Source: Sphingobium sp. EM0848
Lineage (GTDB): Bacteria; Pseudomonadota; Alphaproteobacteria; Sphingomonadales; Sphingomonadaceae
Direction of reading: 5' to 3'
Length of the DNA: 64,000 nucleotides
Assembly (NCBI RefSeq): GCF_013375555.1
Contig: NZ_JABXWB010000001.1
Span: forward strand, 2,604,001 to 2,668,000
Every line of letters begins with the position of its first letter. Within the stretch, counting starts at the first letter, position 1. Shown piece after piece: positions 1 through 8,520 of this stretch. The position numbers were made by a program, and so were the translations under genes. The notes under the pieces are model-generated. The model had not been told where the DNA came from and ran no database searches. It worked only from the letters and a program-made list of their open reading frames with translations.

Positions 1-1
1 C

Positions 2-205
2 GGCGCGCTGGGTTTTACCGTGGCGTTGCTGGCGATCGTGCTGCTGGGCGCGCGGTTGCTGGCGACCGGCTCCGAATTGCTGGGCGCCATCCATCTGCCC
101 TGGACGAGCTGGGCGATCCTGGCCGCGCTGCCGGTGGGCAGCGTGCTGCTGGCGACGCTGGCCGCGCGCTGGACCGTGCTGCGGTCGCTGGGACGGCTGC
201 TATGA
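2..205 (+). CDS. ftsX: Cell division protein FtsX, C-terminal end (partial)
   Basis: Open frame entering from the left edge and ending at the TGA at 203-205. About 67 residues are visible: two hydrophobic stretches (around visible residues 7-20 and 38-55) joined by a short loop with HLPWTSW, then a basic tail. This fits the last two membrane spans of FtsX, the permease-like partner of the FtsE ATPase that activates septal peptidoglycan hydrolysis in the inner membrane. The following gene starts inside its stop (ATGA), so the two are translationally coupled. The call rests on membrane pattern and on the following ElyC-like and acyltransferase genes, an order I associate with ftsEX in sphingomonads. 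The 5' part lies outside the window; another polytopic membrane protein is not excluded. Confidence 0.65.
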   Translation, partial: GALGFTVALLAIVLLGARLLATGSELLGAIHLPWTSWAILAALPVGSVLLATLAARWTVLRSLGRLL

Positions 206-732
206 TCGTCCGCTTCATCGCCGTCACGCTGCTGGCGTGGATGCTGGGCTTCGCCTGGTTCGCGATCTTCCTGCCGCAACCGCTGGACGGGCGCGAAACC
301 GACGCCATCGTCGTGCTGACCGGCGGGGCCGGGCGCATCGATCGCGGCCTGTCCCTGCTGCAGGACGGCGCGGCGAAGCGGATGCTGATCTCCGGCGTCG
401 ACCGATCGGTCCGCCCATCCGAGCTGGCCGCGAAATATCACGCGCCCGAACGCCTGTTCACCTGCTGCATCACGCTGGGCCGCGAAGCCATCGATACCCG
501 CTCCAATGCGATAGAAACCGCGCATTGGCTGGAACGTCGCGACTTCAAGACGGTGCGCCTGATCACCACCGACTGGCATATGCGCCGCTCCGCCCTTGAA
601 CTGCGCCAGGCCTTGCCGGGACGGGTTACGCTGGTCTACGACGCCGTGCCCAGCCGCCCCAGCCTCACCATGCTGGCGCGGGAATATAATAAATATCTGC
701 TGCGCCGGGCTGCGGCGCTGATTGGTATCTGA
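202..732 (+). CDS. YdcF/ElyC-family envelope protein (DUF218)
   Basis: 176 residues. One N-terminal membrane span (about residues 3-24) is followed by a DUF218 domain: the strand and glycine loop DAIVVLTGGAGR (34-45), the mid-domain SNAIETAHWL segment and the TTDWHMRR segment. Family members (ElyC, SanA, YdcF) sit in the inner membrane and influence peptidoglycan or lipid-carrier metabolism; the biochemical activity is not settled. The start overlaps the upstream ftsX-like stop by four bases (ATGA), and the acyltransferase follows 12 bases after the stop, so the three form one envelope-related operon. Length is typical for a single-domain member. Family assignment is firm; function is inferred. 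Confidence 0.8.
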   Translation: MIVRFIAVTLLAWMLGFAWFAIFLPQPLDGRETDAIVVLTGGAGRIDRGLSLLQDGAAKRMLISGVDRSVRPSELAAKYHAPERLFTCCITLGREAIDTRSNAIETAHWLERRDFKTVRLITTDWHMRRSALELRQALPGRVTLVYDAVPSRPSLTMLAREYNKYLLRRAAALIGI

Positions 733-744
733 CGGTTTTTCTCG

Positions 745-1440
745 ATGCTCACCGCCCTGCGATCCCTGGCCTTCATGCTGGTCTTCTATATCGGAACGGC
801 GCTGTTCGTGCTGGCGGCGATGGCGGTGAATCTGGTCGCGCCCCGCTCCATCCCCGGCATCGCCACCGCATGGAGCCATTTCCACCGTTTCTGCGTGCGA
901 TGGCTGCTGGGGCAGAAGGTGCGGGTGGAGGGACCCCTGCCCAAAGGCCCCTATCTCTACATTCTCAAGCATGAATCGATGTTCGAGACGATCGACCTTC
1001 TCTGCCTGCTGGATCGCCCGGCGATCGCCGCCAAGCGCGAGCTGTTCGACATCCCGTTCTGGGGCGGCATCGCGCGCCGCTATGGCCTGATCCCGATCGA
1101 GCGCAGCGCCGGAGCCAGCGCCCTGCGCGCGCTGCGCACCGCCGCCCGGGCCACGACGGCGCAAGGCCGTGCCGTCTGCCTCTTTCCCGAAGGCACCCGC
1201 GTCCCCCATGGCGAAAGCCCGCCCTTGCGCGCCGGTTTCGCGGGTCTTTACGCGCTGCTGGGCCTGCCGGTGGTGCCCATCGCGGTGGACAGCGGCCGCG
1301 TGTCCCCGCGCGGCAAGTTCATGAAGCGCGCCGGCACCATCACCTACAAGGTCGGCGAGATCGTCCCGCCCGGCCTTGATCGCGGCGAGGCCGAAGCCCG
1401 CGTCCATGCGGCGATCAACGCGCTGAACGCTTCAGTGTGA
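745..1440 (+). CDS. plsC: 1-acyl-sn-glycerol-3-phosphate acyltransferase (PlsC family)
   Basis: 231 residues. Membrane-associated acyltransferase expected to turn lysophosphatidic acid into phosphatidic acid. An N-terminal hydrophobic segment (about 8-32) precedes the PlsC domain. Motif I reads KHESMFET with His76 and, five positions on, Glu81 where the textbook HX4D motif has Asp. The PIER segment (117-120) and the EGTR phosphate-binding motif (149-152) are intact. The gene follows the ElyC-like gene by 12 bases and its last 9 bases overlap the tail of tyrA on the other strand. The His-x4-Glu variant is conservative and I do not read it as inactivation. Confidence 0.9.
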   Translation: MLTALRSLAFMLVFYIGTALFVLAAMAVNLVAPRSIPGIATAWSHFHRFCVRWLLGQKVRVEGPLPKGPYLYILKHESMFETIDLLCLLDRPAIAAKRELFDIPFWGGIARRYGLIPIERSAGASALRALRTAARATTAQGRAVCLFPEGTRVPHGESPPLRAGFAGLYALLGLPVVPIAVDSGRVSPRGKFMKRAGTITYKVGEIVPPGLDRGEAEARVHAAINALNASV

Positions 1441-2337
1441 GCGTCCAAAATCGGGCTTGGGATCGTCCTGCCCCTGCTCGATGATCGACCGGCGGATCGC
1501 CCGCGTCCGGGTGAACAGGTTGAACAGCGTATCCCCGTCATTCCACCGGATCGCCCGCTGCAAGGTCGACAAATCCTCCGAAAAGCGCTGGAGCATCTCC
1601 AGCACCGCATCCTTGTTGGCCAGGAACACGTCCCGCCACATGGTCGGGTCGGACGCGGCAATGCGGGTGAAGTCGCGAAAGCCGCCCGCCGAATATTTGA
1701 TGACCTCCGACTGGGTCACATCCTCCAGATCGCTGGCCGTGCCCACGATGGTATAGGCGATCAGGTGCGGCAAATGGCTGGTCACCGCCAACACCAGATC
1801 ATGGTGCGCGGGGTCCATCATCTCGACATCCGCGCCCACGCGCCGCCACAGTTCGGCCACGCGCTCCACGGCGACCGGATCGGCCTCCGCAGGCGGCGTC
1901 ACGATGCACCAGCGCCCCCGGAACAGCGAGGCAAAGCCCGCCTCCGGCCCGCTATTCTCGGTCCCCGCCACCGGATGCGCCGGAATGACGGTCCGACCCG
2001 GCAGCGCGGCGCTCAATTGCGCCAGCACATCGACCTTGCACGATCCCACGTCGCTGACGATCGCTTCCGCAGGCAGATCGTCGGCAATTTCCATGGCGGC
2101 CACGCCCATCGCCCGCACCGGCACGCACAGCACGACCAGATCGGCGTCGGTCACGCTCGCGCCCGCCGTATCGGTCACGTCATCGCACAGGTCGATGGCT
2201 CGTGCGATCTCCCGCACCCGCACATCGGCATCGTAACCTGTCACCCGCACGGTCGGCATGGTTTCGCGGATCGCCCGCGCCAGCGAAGAACCGATCAGGC
2301 CCAGCCCGATGATCGTGACCCGCGCGAAGGGCAGCAT
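1432..2337 (-). CDS. tyrA: Prephenate/arogenate dehydrogenase (TyrA family)
   Basis: 301 residues. NAD(P)-dependent oxidative decarboxylation of prephenate or arogenate in tyrosine synthesis. The Rossmann motif GLGLIGSS starts at residue 11 (Gly11, Gly13, Gly16). DVGS lies at 96-99 and the catalytic-loop His121 is in HPVAGTE. The helical dimerisation domain fills the second half (SHLPHLIAY, SAGGFRDFTRIA). Substrate preference cannot be read reliably. The start codon overlaps the stop of hisC by one base (TGATG), so hisC-tyrA form an operon, a common pairing because HisC-type aminotransferases can also serve phenylalanine and tyrosine synthesis. No regulatory ACT domain is fused. Confidence 0.92.
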   Translation of the reverse strand: MLPFARVTIIGLGLIGSSLARAIRETMPTVRVTGYDADVRVREIARAIDLCDDVTDTAGASVTDADLVVLCVPVRAMGVAAMEIADDLPAEAIVSDVGSCKVDVLAQLSAALPGRTVIPAHPVAGTENSGPEAGFASLFRGRWCIVTPPAEADPVAVERVAELWRRVGADVEMMDPAHHDLVLAVTSHLPHLIAYTIVGTASDLEDVTQSEVIKYSAGGFRDFTRIAASDPTMWRDVFLANKDAVLEMLQRFSEDLSTLQRAIRWNDGDTLFNLFTRTRAIRRSIIEQGQDDPKPDFGRSH

Positions 2338-3434
2338 CAGGCCGCTTCCGCCATGGCGCGCAACCGGGCGGCGACGCGGCGCATCTGATCCTCGCTGCCG
2401 ATGGTGATGCGCAGGCCGTTGGGCAGGCCCTGTCCGGGCAGCCAGCGGGTGGCGAAGCCCTCATCCCACAGGCCCTTCATCGCCGCTTCGGCGGTCAATT
2501 TGCCGTCGAACAGGATGAGCAGGAAGTTCGCCTTGCTCGGCACGGCGCGCAGGCCATGGTTGGAGAGCGCTGCCACCTCCGTCGCCAGCCACTCGCGCCA
2601 CTGGCGATTATGCACCCGGCTCGCCTCGACCCAGGCGGTGTCCCCGACCGCCGCAATCGCCGCAGCCTGCCCCGCCGTCGTCACGTTGAACGGTGCGCGG
2701 ATGCGGTGCAGCACGTCGATCACCTCGGCACTGGCATAGCCCCAGCCGATCCGCTCGGCGGCGAGGCCGTAAATCTTGGAGAAGGTCCGCGTCACGAACA
2801 CATTGGCGGCGGTCTTCGCCAGTTCCAGCCCGCCATCATCCTCATCGGCGTCCAGATATTCGGCATAGGCCTGATCCAGCACGAACAGGATATCGGGCCG
2901 CAATCCCGCATGCAGCCGCGCAATCTCTTGCCCTGACGTCATGGTGCCGGTCGGATTATTCGGATTGGCGAGGAAGACGACCTTCGTCTTTTCCGTCACC
3001 GCCGCAAGCAGCGCGTCCACATCGGTCGCATAATCCTTGTCCGGCGCGATCACCGGCGTGGCCCCCACGCGGCGCGCCGCGATGTCGTAGACGGAAAAGC
3101 CGTAGCGGACGTAAAGAACCTCATCCCCGGGTCCGGCATAGGCGCTTGCCACGATATGCAGCAGCTCGTCCGATCCGGTGCCATAGATCACCCGCGCCGG
3201 GTCCAGCCCATGCACCGCTGCGATCGCCTCGCGCATCTTCGCGGCGCCGGGATCGGGATAGGTGGCAAGGTCCGCCGTCGCCGCCACCAGAGCGGCCCGC
3301 GCGGCCTCCCCGGTGCCCAGCGGATTTTCATTGGCGGACAGCTTCACCAGCACGCGGCCGTCATCGGCGGCCGACTTGCCCGGCACATAGGGCGAAATAC
3401 CGAGAATCCAGTCTTTGGGGGCAGGCTTTGTCAT
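2337..3434 (-). CDS. hisC: Histidinol-phosphate aminotransferase
   Basis: 365 residues, normal length for this fold type I PLP enzyme. It converts imidazole-acetol phosphate and glutamate to histidinol phosphate, and in alphaproteobacteria may also act as an aromatic aminotransferase. Features: [10 protein letters not shown] near the N-terminus (31-40), GTGSDELL (85-92), NPNNPTG (158-164), and the PLP-binding Lys220 in TFSKIYGLA. An arginine-containing segment near the C-terminus (LRITIGS) suits carboxylate binding. It is the first gene of a two-gene operon with tyrA, about 50 bases from the preceding same-strand dehydrogenase stop. Coupling to tyrA supports a dual role in histidine and aromatic amino acid synthesis; this is inference. 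Confidence 0.93.
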   Translation of the reverse strand: MTKPAPKDWILGISPYVPGKSAADDGRVLVKLSANENPLGTGEAARAALVAATADLATYPDPGAAKMREAIAAVHGLDPARVIYGTGSDELLHIVASAYAGPGDEVLYVRYGFSVYDIAARRVGATPVIAPDKDYATDVDALLAAVTEKTKVVFLANPNNPTGTMTSGQEIARLHAGLRPDILFVLDQAYAEYLDADEDDGGLELAKTAANVFVTRTFSKIYGLAAERIGWGYASAEVIDVLHRIRAPFNVTTAGQAAAIAAVGDTAWVEASRVHNRQWREWLATEVAALSNHGLRAVPSKANFLLILFDGKLTAEAAMKGLWDEGFATRWLPGQGLPNGLRITIGSEDQMRRVAARLRAMAEAA

Positions 3435-3482
3435 GGCCCGCGCTTTAGCGTCATCGAAGCGAAACGCAAAGTGCCAGAACGT

Positions 3483-4433
3483 CTACACCACGGGCGTCAG
3501 CAAAGGCTCCCCCGCCGCCCAGGCGTCCAGATTGGCCAGCACCAGATCGGCCATCGCCTTGCGCGTCTCAATGGTCGCGCTGCCCTGATGGGGTTGCAAC
3601 ACCACATGATCCATGGCGAACAGCGCTTCGGGCACATGCGGTTCGTTCACGAACACATCAAGGCCCGCGCCCGCGATCCGCCTGTCCGCCAGTGCAGCCA
3701 CCAGCGCGTCTTCATCGATCACGCTGCCCCGGCTGATATTGATGATATATCCCTCCGGCCCCAACGCATCCAGCATGGCGGCATCGATCAGCCCCCGCGC
3801 TTCCGGCCCGCCGGAGGTCGCGACGATGATCACATCGCTTTGCGCCGCGAATTCGAGCGCATCGGCCACATAATGATAGGTCGTGTCCGCTGCCGGCCGC
3901 CGGTTGTGATAGAGGATTTCCCCCGCCACCGGCTCCAGCCGCCGGGCAATGGCGCGCCCGATCCGTCCCAGCCCCAATATCCCGATCCGCTTGCCCGTCA
4001 CGCGCCCGCACAGCGCCGGCTTCGCGCCCCGCGCCCAGTCGCCTGCGCGCACCGTCCGGTCATTGGCGGCGATATGGCGCACCGTAGCATAAAGCAGACC
4101 CACCGCCAGATCGGCCACATCCTCCGTCAGCACATCGGGCGTGTTGGTGACGCGGATGCCTTTGGCCCGCGCATGATCGATATCGACCTTGTCATAGCCC
4201 ACGGAAAACAGCCCGATCATCTCCAGCCGGGGCAAGGCATCCATGATCGCGGCGGGGGCACCCACCGACCCGAAACTCACCAAGGCCCGCGCCTCCCTCA
4301 CCTGCGGCGGTAATGCGGCAAGATCGGCATCCGCCGCCACCCGATGAACGGCAAAGCGCCGGTCCAGCGCTTCGTCCAGATAGGGATAAAGGGGACCAAA
4401 GGCGACAACAGGGATGGGAGCATTATCGGTCAT
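3483..4433 (-). CDS. D-isomer-specific 2-hydroxyacid dehydrogenase
   Basis: 316 residues from the chosen start (MTDNAPIP); an upstream in-frame ATG would add only six residues. NAD(P)-dependent reductase of 2-keto acids such as hydroxypyruvate or glyoxylate. The nucleotide fold shows GLGRIG at 154-159. The catalytic set of the family is complete: Arg235 (NISRGS), Glu264 (NEPHVPE) and His282 (LQPHQGS). The preference for NADPH is suggested by HNRRP after the second strand (176-180), where many NADH enzymes carry Asp. Substrate cannot be set from sequence; hydroxypyruvate/glyoxylate reductase is the usual role. It is transcribed away from metX with 67 bases between them, so they share a control region. 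Confidence 0.85.
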   Translation of the reverse strand: MTDNAPIPVVAFGPLYPYLDEALDRRFAVHRVAADADLAALPPQVREARALVSFGSVGAPAAIMDALPRLEMIGLFSVGYDKVDIDHARAKGIRVTNTPDVLTEDVADLAVGLLYATVRHIAANDRTVRAGDWARGAKPALCGRVTGKRIGILGLGRIGRAIARRLEPVAGEILYHNRRPAADTTYHYVADALEFAAQSDVIIVATSGGPEARGLIDAAMLDALGPEGYIINISRGSVIDEDALVAALADRRIAGAGLDVFVNEPHVPEALFAMDHVVLQPHQGSATIETRKAMADLVLANLDAWAAGEPLLTPVV

Positions 4434-4462
4434 GCCCGCGATGTAGGCCAAAGGGCAGCCGA

Positions 4463-4491
4463 TTGACAGACTCCACCCCCGGTCCTAGCCC
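4463..4491 (+). promoter_or_regulatory. Possible promoter of metX-metW
   Basis: A perfect TTGACA at 4463-4468 is followed after 17 bases by TAGCCC (4486-4491), ten bases before the metX ATG. The -10 match is poor and the leader would be very short, so this is tentative. No room is left for a SAM riboswitch downstream of it. Confidence 0.3.
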
Positions 4492-4500
4492 GGACAGACA

Positions 4501-5637
4501 ATGGCCAGCGCGTCCTTTCCCGATGATATTCGTTTCGGCCTGCGCCGTCAGGTGCGCCTGACGGGACCGCTGCGCCTCGACAGCGGCGCCTCCCTCGGCC
4601 CGGTCGACATCGCCTATGAAAGCTATGGGCAGATGAATGCGGACCGCTCCAACGTCATCCTCATCTGCCATGCGCTGACCGGCGATCAATATGTCGCGTC
4701 GGAGCATCCCGTCACCGGCAAGCCCGGCTGGTGGTGGCGGCTGGTGGGTGAAGGAAAGCCGGTCGATCCCAGCCGCCATTTCATCATCTGCGCCAATGTC
4801 ATCGGCAGCTGCATGGGGTCCAGCGGCCCGGTCAGCATCGATCCCGCGACCGGCGAACCCCATGCCATGCGCTTCCCGGTCATCACCATTGCCGACATGG
4901 TGCGCGCGCAGGCAATGTTGCTCGACCATCTGGGCGTGGACCGCCTCTCCGCCGTCATCGGCGGATCGATGGGCGGGATGCAGGCGCTGAGCTGGCCGAC
5001 CCTCTACCCGGAGCGCGTCGAAAGCTGCATCGTCATCGCCTCGACCGCCCGCCACAGCGCCCAGAACATCGCCTTCCACGAAGTCGGGCGGCAGGCGATC
5101 ATGGCCGATCCCAACTGGCGCGGCGGCGACTATTATGCCGACGGCGCGATCCCCAGCGCAGGCCTCGCCGTCGCCCGCATGGCCGCGCACATCACCTATC
5201 TCTCCGAAGCGGGCCTCACCGAGAAATTCGGGCGACGTTTGCAGGGGCGTGACGCCAAGACCTTCGGCTTCGACGCGGACTTCCAGGTCGAAAGCTATCT
5301 CCGCCATCAGGGCCTGAGCTTCGTCGAGCGTTTCGACGCCAACAGCTATCTCTACATCACCCGCGCCATGGACTATTATGACATAGCCGAGGACCATGGC
5401 GGCAGCCTCGCCAACGCCTTTGCCGCATCGAAAGCGCGCTTCTGCCTCGTCAGCTTCGACACCGACTGGCTCTATCCGACAGCGGAATCCCGCATCATCG
5501 TCCACGCCCTCAACGCGAGCGGCGCGCAGGCGAGCTTTGTCGAACTCTCAAGCCCCTTCGGCCATGACGCCTTCCTGCTGGAATGCCCCGAACTCAACCG
5601 GGTGGTCGATGGCTTCCTGAAAGGCGGCCGCGCATGA
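4501..5637 (+). CDS. metX: Homoserine O-acetyltransferase
   Basis: 378 residues. Alpha/beta-hydrolase-fold enzyme that acylates homoserine with acetyl-CoA as the first committed step of methionine synthesis. The nucleophile is Ser156 in the elbow [16 protein letters not shown] (57-64) and [12 protein letters not shown] (99-110) form the oxyanion and substrate loops. Asp in SFDTDWLYP and His in [10 protein letters not shown], near the C-terminus, complete the triad. Length is typical. metW starts inside its stop (ATGA), the usual alphaproteobacterial pairing, which supports MetX over a generic hydrolase. Some MetX-like enzymes use succinyl-CoA; I cannot exclude that from sequence. Confidence 0.93.
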   Translation: MASASFPDDIRFGLRRQVRLTGPLRLDSGASLGPVDIAYESYGQMNADRSNVILICHALTGDQYVASEHPVTGKPGWWWRLVGEGKPVDPSRHFIICANVIGSCMGSSGPVSIDPATGEPHAMRFPVITIADMVRAQAMLLDHLGVDRLSAVIGGSMGGMQALSWPTLYPERVESCIVIASTARHSAQNIAFHEVGRQAIMADPNWRGGDYYADGAIPSAGLAVARMAAHITYLSEAGLTEKFGRRLQGRDAKTFGFDADFQVESYLRHQGLSFVERFDANSYLYITRAMDYYDIAEDHGGSLANAFAASKARFCLVSFDTDWLYPTAESRIIVHALNASGAQASFVELSSPFGHDAFLLECPELNRVVDGFLKGGRA

Positions 5638-6221
5638 GCCTGCGCCCCGACCTTGCCCTGATCGCGCGCACCGTGACGCCGGGCGCCCGCGTCCTCGACG
5701 TCGGCTGCGGCGACGGCGCGCTGATGGCGGCGCTGCGCGATACGAAGCAGGTCGACGCCCGGGGCCTTGAAATCGACCCGCATAATGTCGCCGCCGCCGT
5801 GGGCCGGGGCCTCTCGGTCGTGCAGGGCGACGCCGACACCGATCTCACTTACTATCCGCAAGCTAGCTTCGACTACGCCATCCTCAGCCAGACGCTCCAG
5901 ACCACCCGCCATCCCGACCGCGTGGTCGAGGAACTGCTGCGCATCGGGCGGCAGGCCTTCGTCTCCTTCCCCAATTTCGCCCATTGGCGCGGACGGCTCT
6001 CGCTCTTCTGGGGCGGGCGGATGCCGGTGACGCGGCTGCTGCCCGACACATGGTATGACACGCTCAACATCCACCATGTCACGGTCGACGATTTCCGCGC
6101 GCTGGTGAAGGATCGCGGCTGGACCATCGACGGCCAGTGGTTCCTCAAGGGCGACCGGGAAACCACCCACGCCAACGCCAATCTGTTCGCGGAACATGCG
6201 GTGTTCCTGCTGCGGAAATGA
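5634..6221 (+). CDS. metW: Methionine biosynthesis protein MetW
   Basis: 195 residues starting at MSLRPDL; the ATG overlaps the metX stop by four bases, which fixes the start. SAM-dependent methyltransferase fold with the cofactor loop VLDVGCGDG at residues 20-28. It belongs to the MetW family, which is required together with MetX for homoserine acylation in several proteobacteria, probably as a partner protein rather than a true methyltransferase. The middle part carries [16 protein letters not shown] residues seen across MetW proteins. Its stop codon runs straight into a palindromic repeat (6221-6265), which may end the transcript. Confidence 0.9.
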   Translation: MSLRPDLALIARTVTPGARVLDVGCGDGALMAALRDTKQVDARGLEIDPHNVAAAVGRGLSVVQGDADTDLTYYPQASFDYAILSQTLQTTRHPDRVVEELLRIGRQAFVSFPNFAHWRGRLSLFWGGRMPVTRLLPDTWYDTLNIHHVTVDDFRALVKDRGWTIDGQWFLKGDRETTHANANLFAEHAVFLLRK

Positions 6222-6265
6222 GCATTTTCAAGTCAGATGGAAACATCTGACGACTCGGAAAATGC
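6221..6265. repeat. Interspersed palindromic repeat, copy A (GCATTTT...AAAATGC)
   Basis: Nested inverted repeat beginning at the metW stop codon: outer arms GCATTTT (6222-6228) and AAAATGC (6259-6265), and an inner perfect 8-bp hairpin GTCAGATG/CATCTGAC (6232-6239, 6244-6251) with a GAAA loop. A second copy of the same layout lies at 36750-36796, so this is a dispersed element, not a chance terminator. It could also act as a terminator for metXW. Confidence 0.7.
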
Positions 6266-6281
6266 GGCAAGCAAAGGGCGA

Positions 6282-6902
6282 TCAATTCAGAAACAGCGAC
6301 TCGTCGCCCTCGGCCCAGGGTTTCAGACGGACCATGACGCGGACAAAGACATCCGATGCCAGATGCTCGCCCAGCCAGCGCCGGACGTGCGGCAAGGGCT
6401 GATCCGCGAACCACTCCGGCTCCGTCGCCGCGAACTGGCGGATGAAGGGAAAGATCGCGATATCGGTCAGGGACCGCCGATCGCCGGTCAAATAGCGGCT
6501 GCGCTCCAGCCGCGTTTCCAACATGGCCAGCCATGCCATCGCCTGCCCCCGATGCTCCACGGGATCGGACCCATGGCGGCTGGCATATTTGTAGCGGTCG
6601 AGATGGCTTTTGAACGGCCCGTCATTGGCGGCGATCAAATCGCTGTCCTCACCCGCCAGCCATTGCTCCGGATCGTGCCGGCCAAGCGCCCAGCGCATGA
6701 TGTCCAGACTTTGGTCCAACACCGACCCATCCGGCAACAGCAGCACCGGCACCGTCCCCTTGGGCGAGATCGCCAGCATGTGGGCGGGCTTGTCGCGCAG
6801 CACGATCTCGCGCAGTTCCACCACCTGCCCGCTCGCCAGCAGCGCCATGCGCGCCCGCATCGCATAAGGGCAGCGCCGGAAGCTGTAGAGAATCGGGTTC
6901 AA
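6282..6902 (-). CDS. Glutathione S-transferase family protein
   Basis: 206 residues. N-terminal thioredoxin-fold domain with RRCPYAMRAR, where Cys11 is the likely catalytic residue, followed by KGTVPVLLLPDG, the cis-Pro loop that binds glutathione, and a C-terminal helical domain (from about residue 85) with the FPFIRQFA helix. The Cys-Pro-Tyr motif suggests an omega/beta-like member acting by thiol exchange rather than a classical detoxifying transferase. The start is TTG and overlaps the prfC stop (TTGA), so it is read as the second gene of a prfC operon. The physiological substrate is unknown. Confidence 0.85.
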   Translation of the reverse strand: MNPILYSFRRCPYAMRARMALLASGQVVELREIVLRDKPAHMLAISPKGTVPVLLLPDGSVLDQSLDIMRWALGRHDPEQWLAGEDSDLIAANDGPFKSHLDRYKYASRHGSDPVEHRGQAMAWLAMLETRLERSRYLTGDRRSLTDIAIFPFIRQFAATEPEWFADQPLPHVRRWLGEHLASDVFVRVMVRLKPWAEGDESLFLN

Positions 6903-8476
6903 CGCTCCTTGGTCGCGCTGAACTTCACCTTGGGATGCCGTTCCTGCTGATAGCCGATATCCCAGGCGCTCTTCGCCATGAAGACGAGATTGCCGTCGCG
7001 ATCCTTGGCCATATTGGCGCCGTTGAACGACACCAGATCCTTGACCGCGGCGTCATCCCCGGACACCCAGCGCGCCGTGTCGAAGGGCGACTGTTCCAGC
7101 CCGGCCGCGACCTTATACTCCGCCTCCAGCCGCGAAATCAGCACTTCCAGCTGAAGCTGCCCGACCACGCCGACGATCCAGTTCGACCCGATCTCCGGAT
7201 AGAAAACCTGAATCACGCCCTCTTCGCTGAGGTCGTCCAGCGCCTTGCGCAACTGCTTGGTCTTGGTCGGGTCCTTCAGTGCCACGCGGCGCAGGATTTC
7301 CGGCGCGAAATTGGGCAGGCCGGTGAAGCGCAGCCCCGGCTTCTCGGACAGCGTATCGCCCACGCGCAGCGCGCCATGATTGGGGATGCCGATGATGTCG
7401 CCGGGGAAGGCCTCGTCCGCCAGTTCGCGGTCCTGCGCGAAGAAGAGGATCGGAGAATGCACCGCCAGAGCCTTGCCCGACCCACTTGGAGTCAGCTTCA
7501 TGCCGCGCCGGAACTTGCCCGACACCAGCCGCATGAAGGCGATGCGGTCGCGGTGCATCGGGTCCATATTGGCCTGCACCTTGAAGATGAAGCCGGTGAC
7601 TTCGCTCTGTTCCGGTTCGATCGGCGCAGGCTCGGCGGGCTGGGCGCGGGGCGGCGGCGCATGGGCGGCCAGCGCGTCGATCAGTTCGGTGACGCCGAAC
7701 AGCTTGAGCGCCGACCCGAAATAAACCGGCGTCAGGTCGCCATGGCGATAGCGGCCAAGGTCGAATTCGGTGTAGCCGCCCTGCGCCAATTCGGCTTCCT
7801 CACGCAGCTTCTCCAGCGCGCGGGGCGACAGATAGTCGGCCAGCTTCGGATCATCCAGACCGCTGAACTGGTGCCGCGTGCCGTCAAATTCCTTGCTTGG
7901 CCCGACCGGCTGCATCAGCTGGTTGGTGGCGAAATCGTAAATGCCCTCGAAATCGGCGCCCATGCCGACCGGCCAGCTCATCGGGCAGACGTCGAGCTGC
8001 AACTGGTCGGCCACTTCATCGATCAGGCCGAAGGTTTCGCGGCCCTCGCGGTCCACCTTGTTGACGAAGGTGATGATGGGCACGTTGCGCAGGCGGCAGA
8101 CCTCGAACAGCTTGCGGGTCTGCGGTTCGATGCCCTTGGCCGCGTCGATCACCATGACGGCGGAGTCCACGGCGGTCAGCGTGCGATAGGTGTCCTCGCT
8201 GAAATCCTCGTGGCCCGGCGTGTCGAGCAGGTTGAAGGTGATCGTCTCGCCATCGCGCGTCCGCTCGAAGGTCATGACCGAGGACGTCACGGAAATGCCG
8301 CGCTGCTGCTCGATCTTCATCCAGTCCGACCGCGCGCGCCGGTTCGCGCCACGCGCCTTGACCTCACCGGCCAGGTGAATCGCGCCGCCTTCCAGCAACA
8401 GCTTTTCGGTCAGCGTGGTCTTACCCGCGTCAGGGTGCGAGATGATGGCAAAGGTGCGGCGGGAAGGAATGCTCAT
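6899..8476 (-). CDS. prfC: Peptide chain release factor 3
   Basis: 525 residues, the usual RF3 length. Translational GTPase that recycles RF1/RF2 from the ribosome after termination. G1 loop HPDAGKTT (14-21), switch region with RGISVTSSVM, G3 DTPGHEDF and G4 NKVDRE are all present, followed by the RF3-specific domains (SPILFFAQDRELADEAFPGDI region and the C-terminal QLQLEVL segment). An extra patch of about 12 residues rich in Pro and Ala (APPPRAQPAEPAPIEPEQ) sits between the GTPase domain and domain II. The downstream GST overlaps its stop. Not essential in most bacteria. Confidence 0.95.
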   Translation of the reverse strand: MSIPSRRTFAIISHPDAGKTTLTEKLLLEGGAIHLAGEVKARGANRRARSDWMKIEQQRGISVTSSVMTFERTRDGETITFNLLDTPGHEDFSEDTYRTLTAVDSAVMVIDAAKGIEPQTRKLFEVCRLRNVPIITFVNKVDREGRETFGLIDEVADQLQLDVCPMSWPVGMGADFEGIYDFATNQLMQPVGPSKEFDGTRHQFSGLDDPKLADYLSPRALEKLREEAELAQGGYTEFDLGRYRHGDLTPVYFGSALKLFGVTELIDALAAHAPPPRAQPAEPAPIEPEQSEVTGFIFKVQANMDPMHRDRIAFMRLVSGKFRRGMKLTPSGSGKALAVHSPILFFAQDRELADEAFPGDIIGIPNHGALRVGDTLSEKPGLRFTGLPNFAPEILRRVALKDPTKTKQLRKALDDLSEEGVIQVFYPEIGSNWIVGVVGQLQLEVLISRLEAEYKVAAGLEQSPFDTARWVSGDDAAVKDLVSFNGANMAKDRDGNLVFMAKSAWDIGYQQERHPKVKFSATKER

Positions 8477-8520
8477 GGGCGGCCCATATAGCGATTCGCG
8501 GGGGATTCGCCAGTCGGGCC

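Noticed and set aside
4434..4500. SAM-II type riboswitch before metX
   Set aside because: SAM-II elements are common before metX/metA in alphaproteobacteria, but the 67-base gap shows no matching helices and is too short after the likely promoter.
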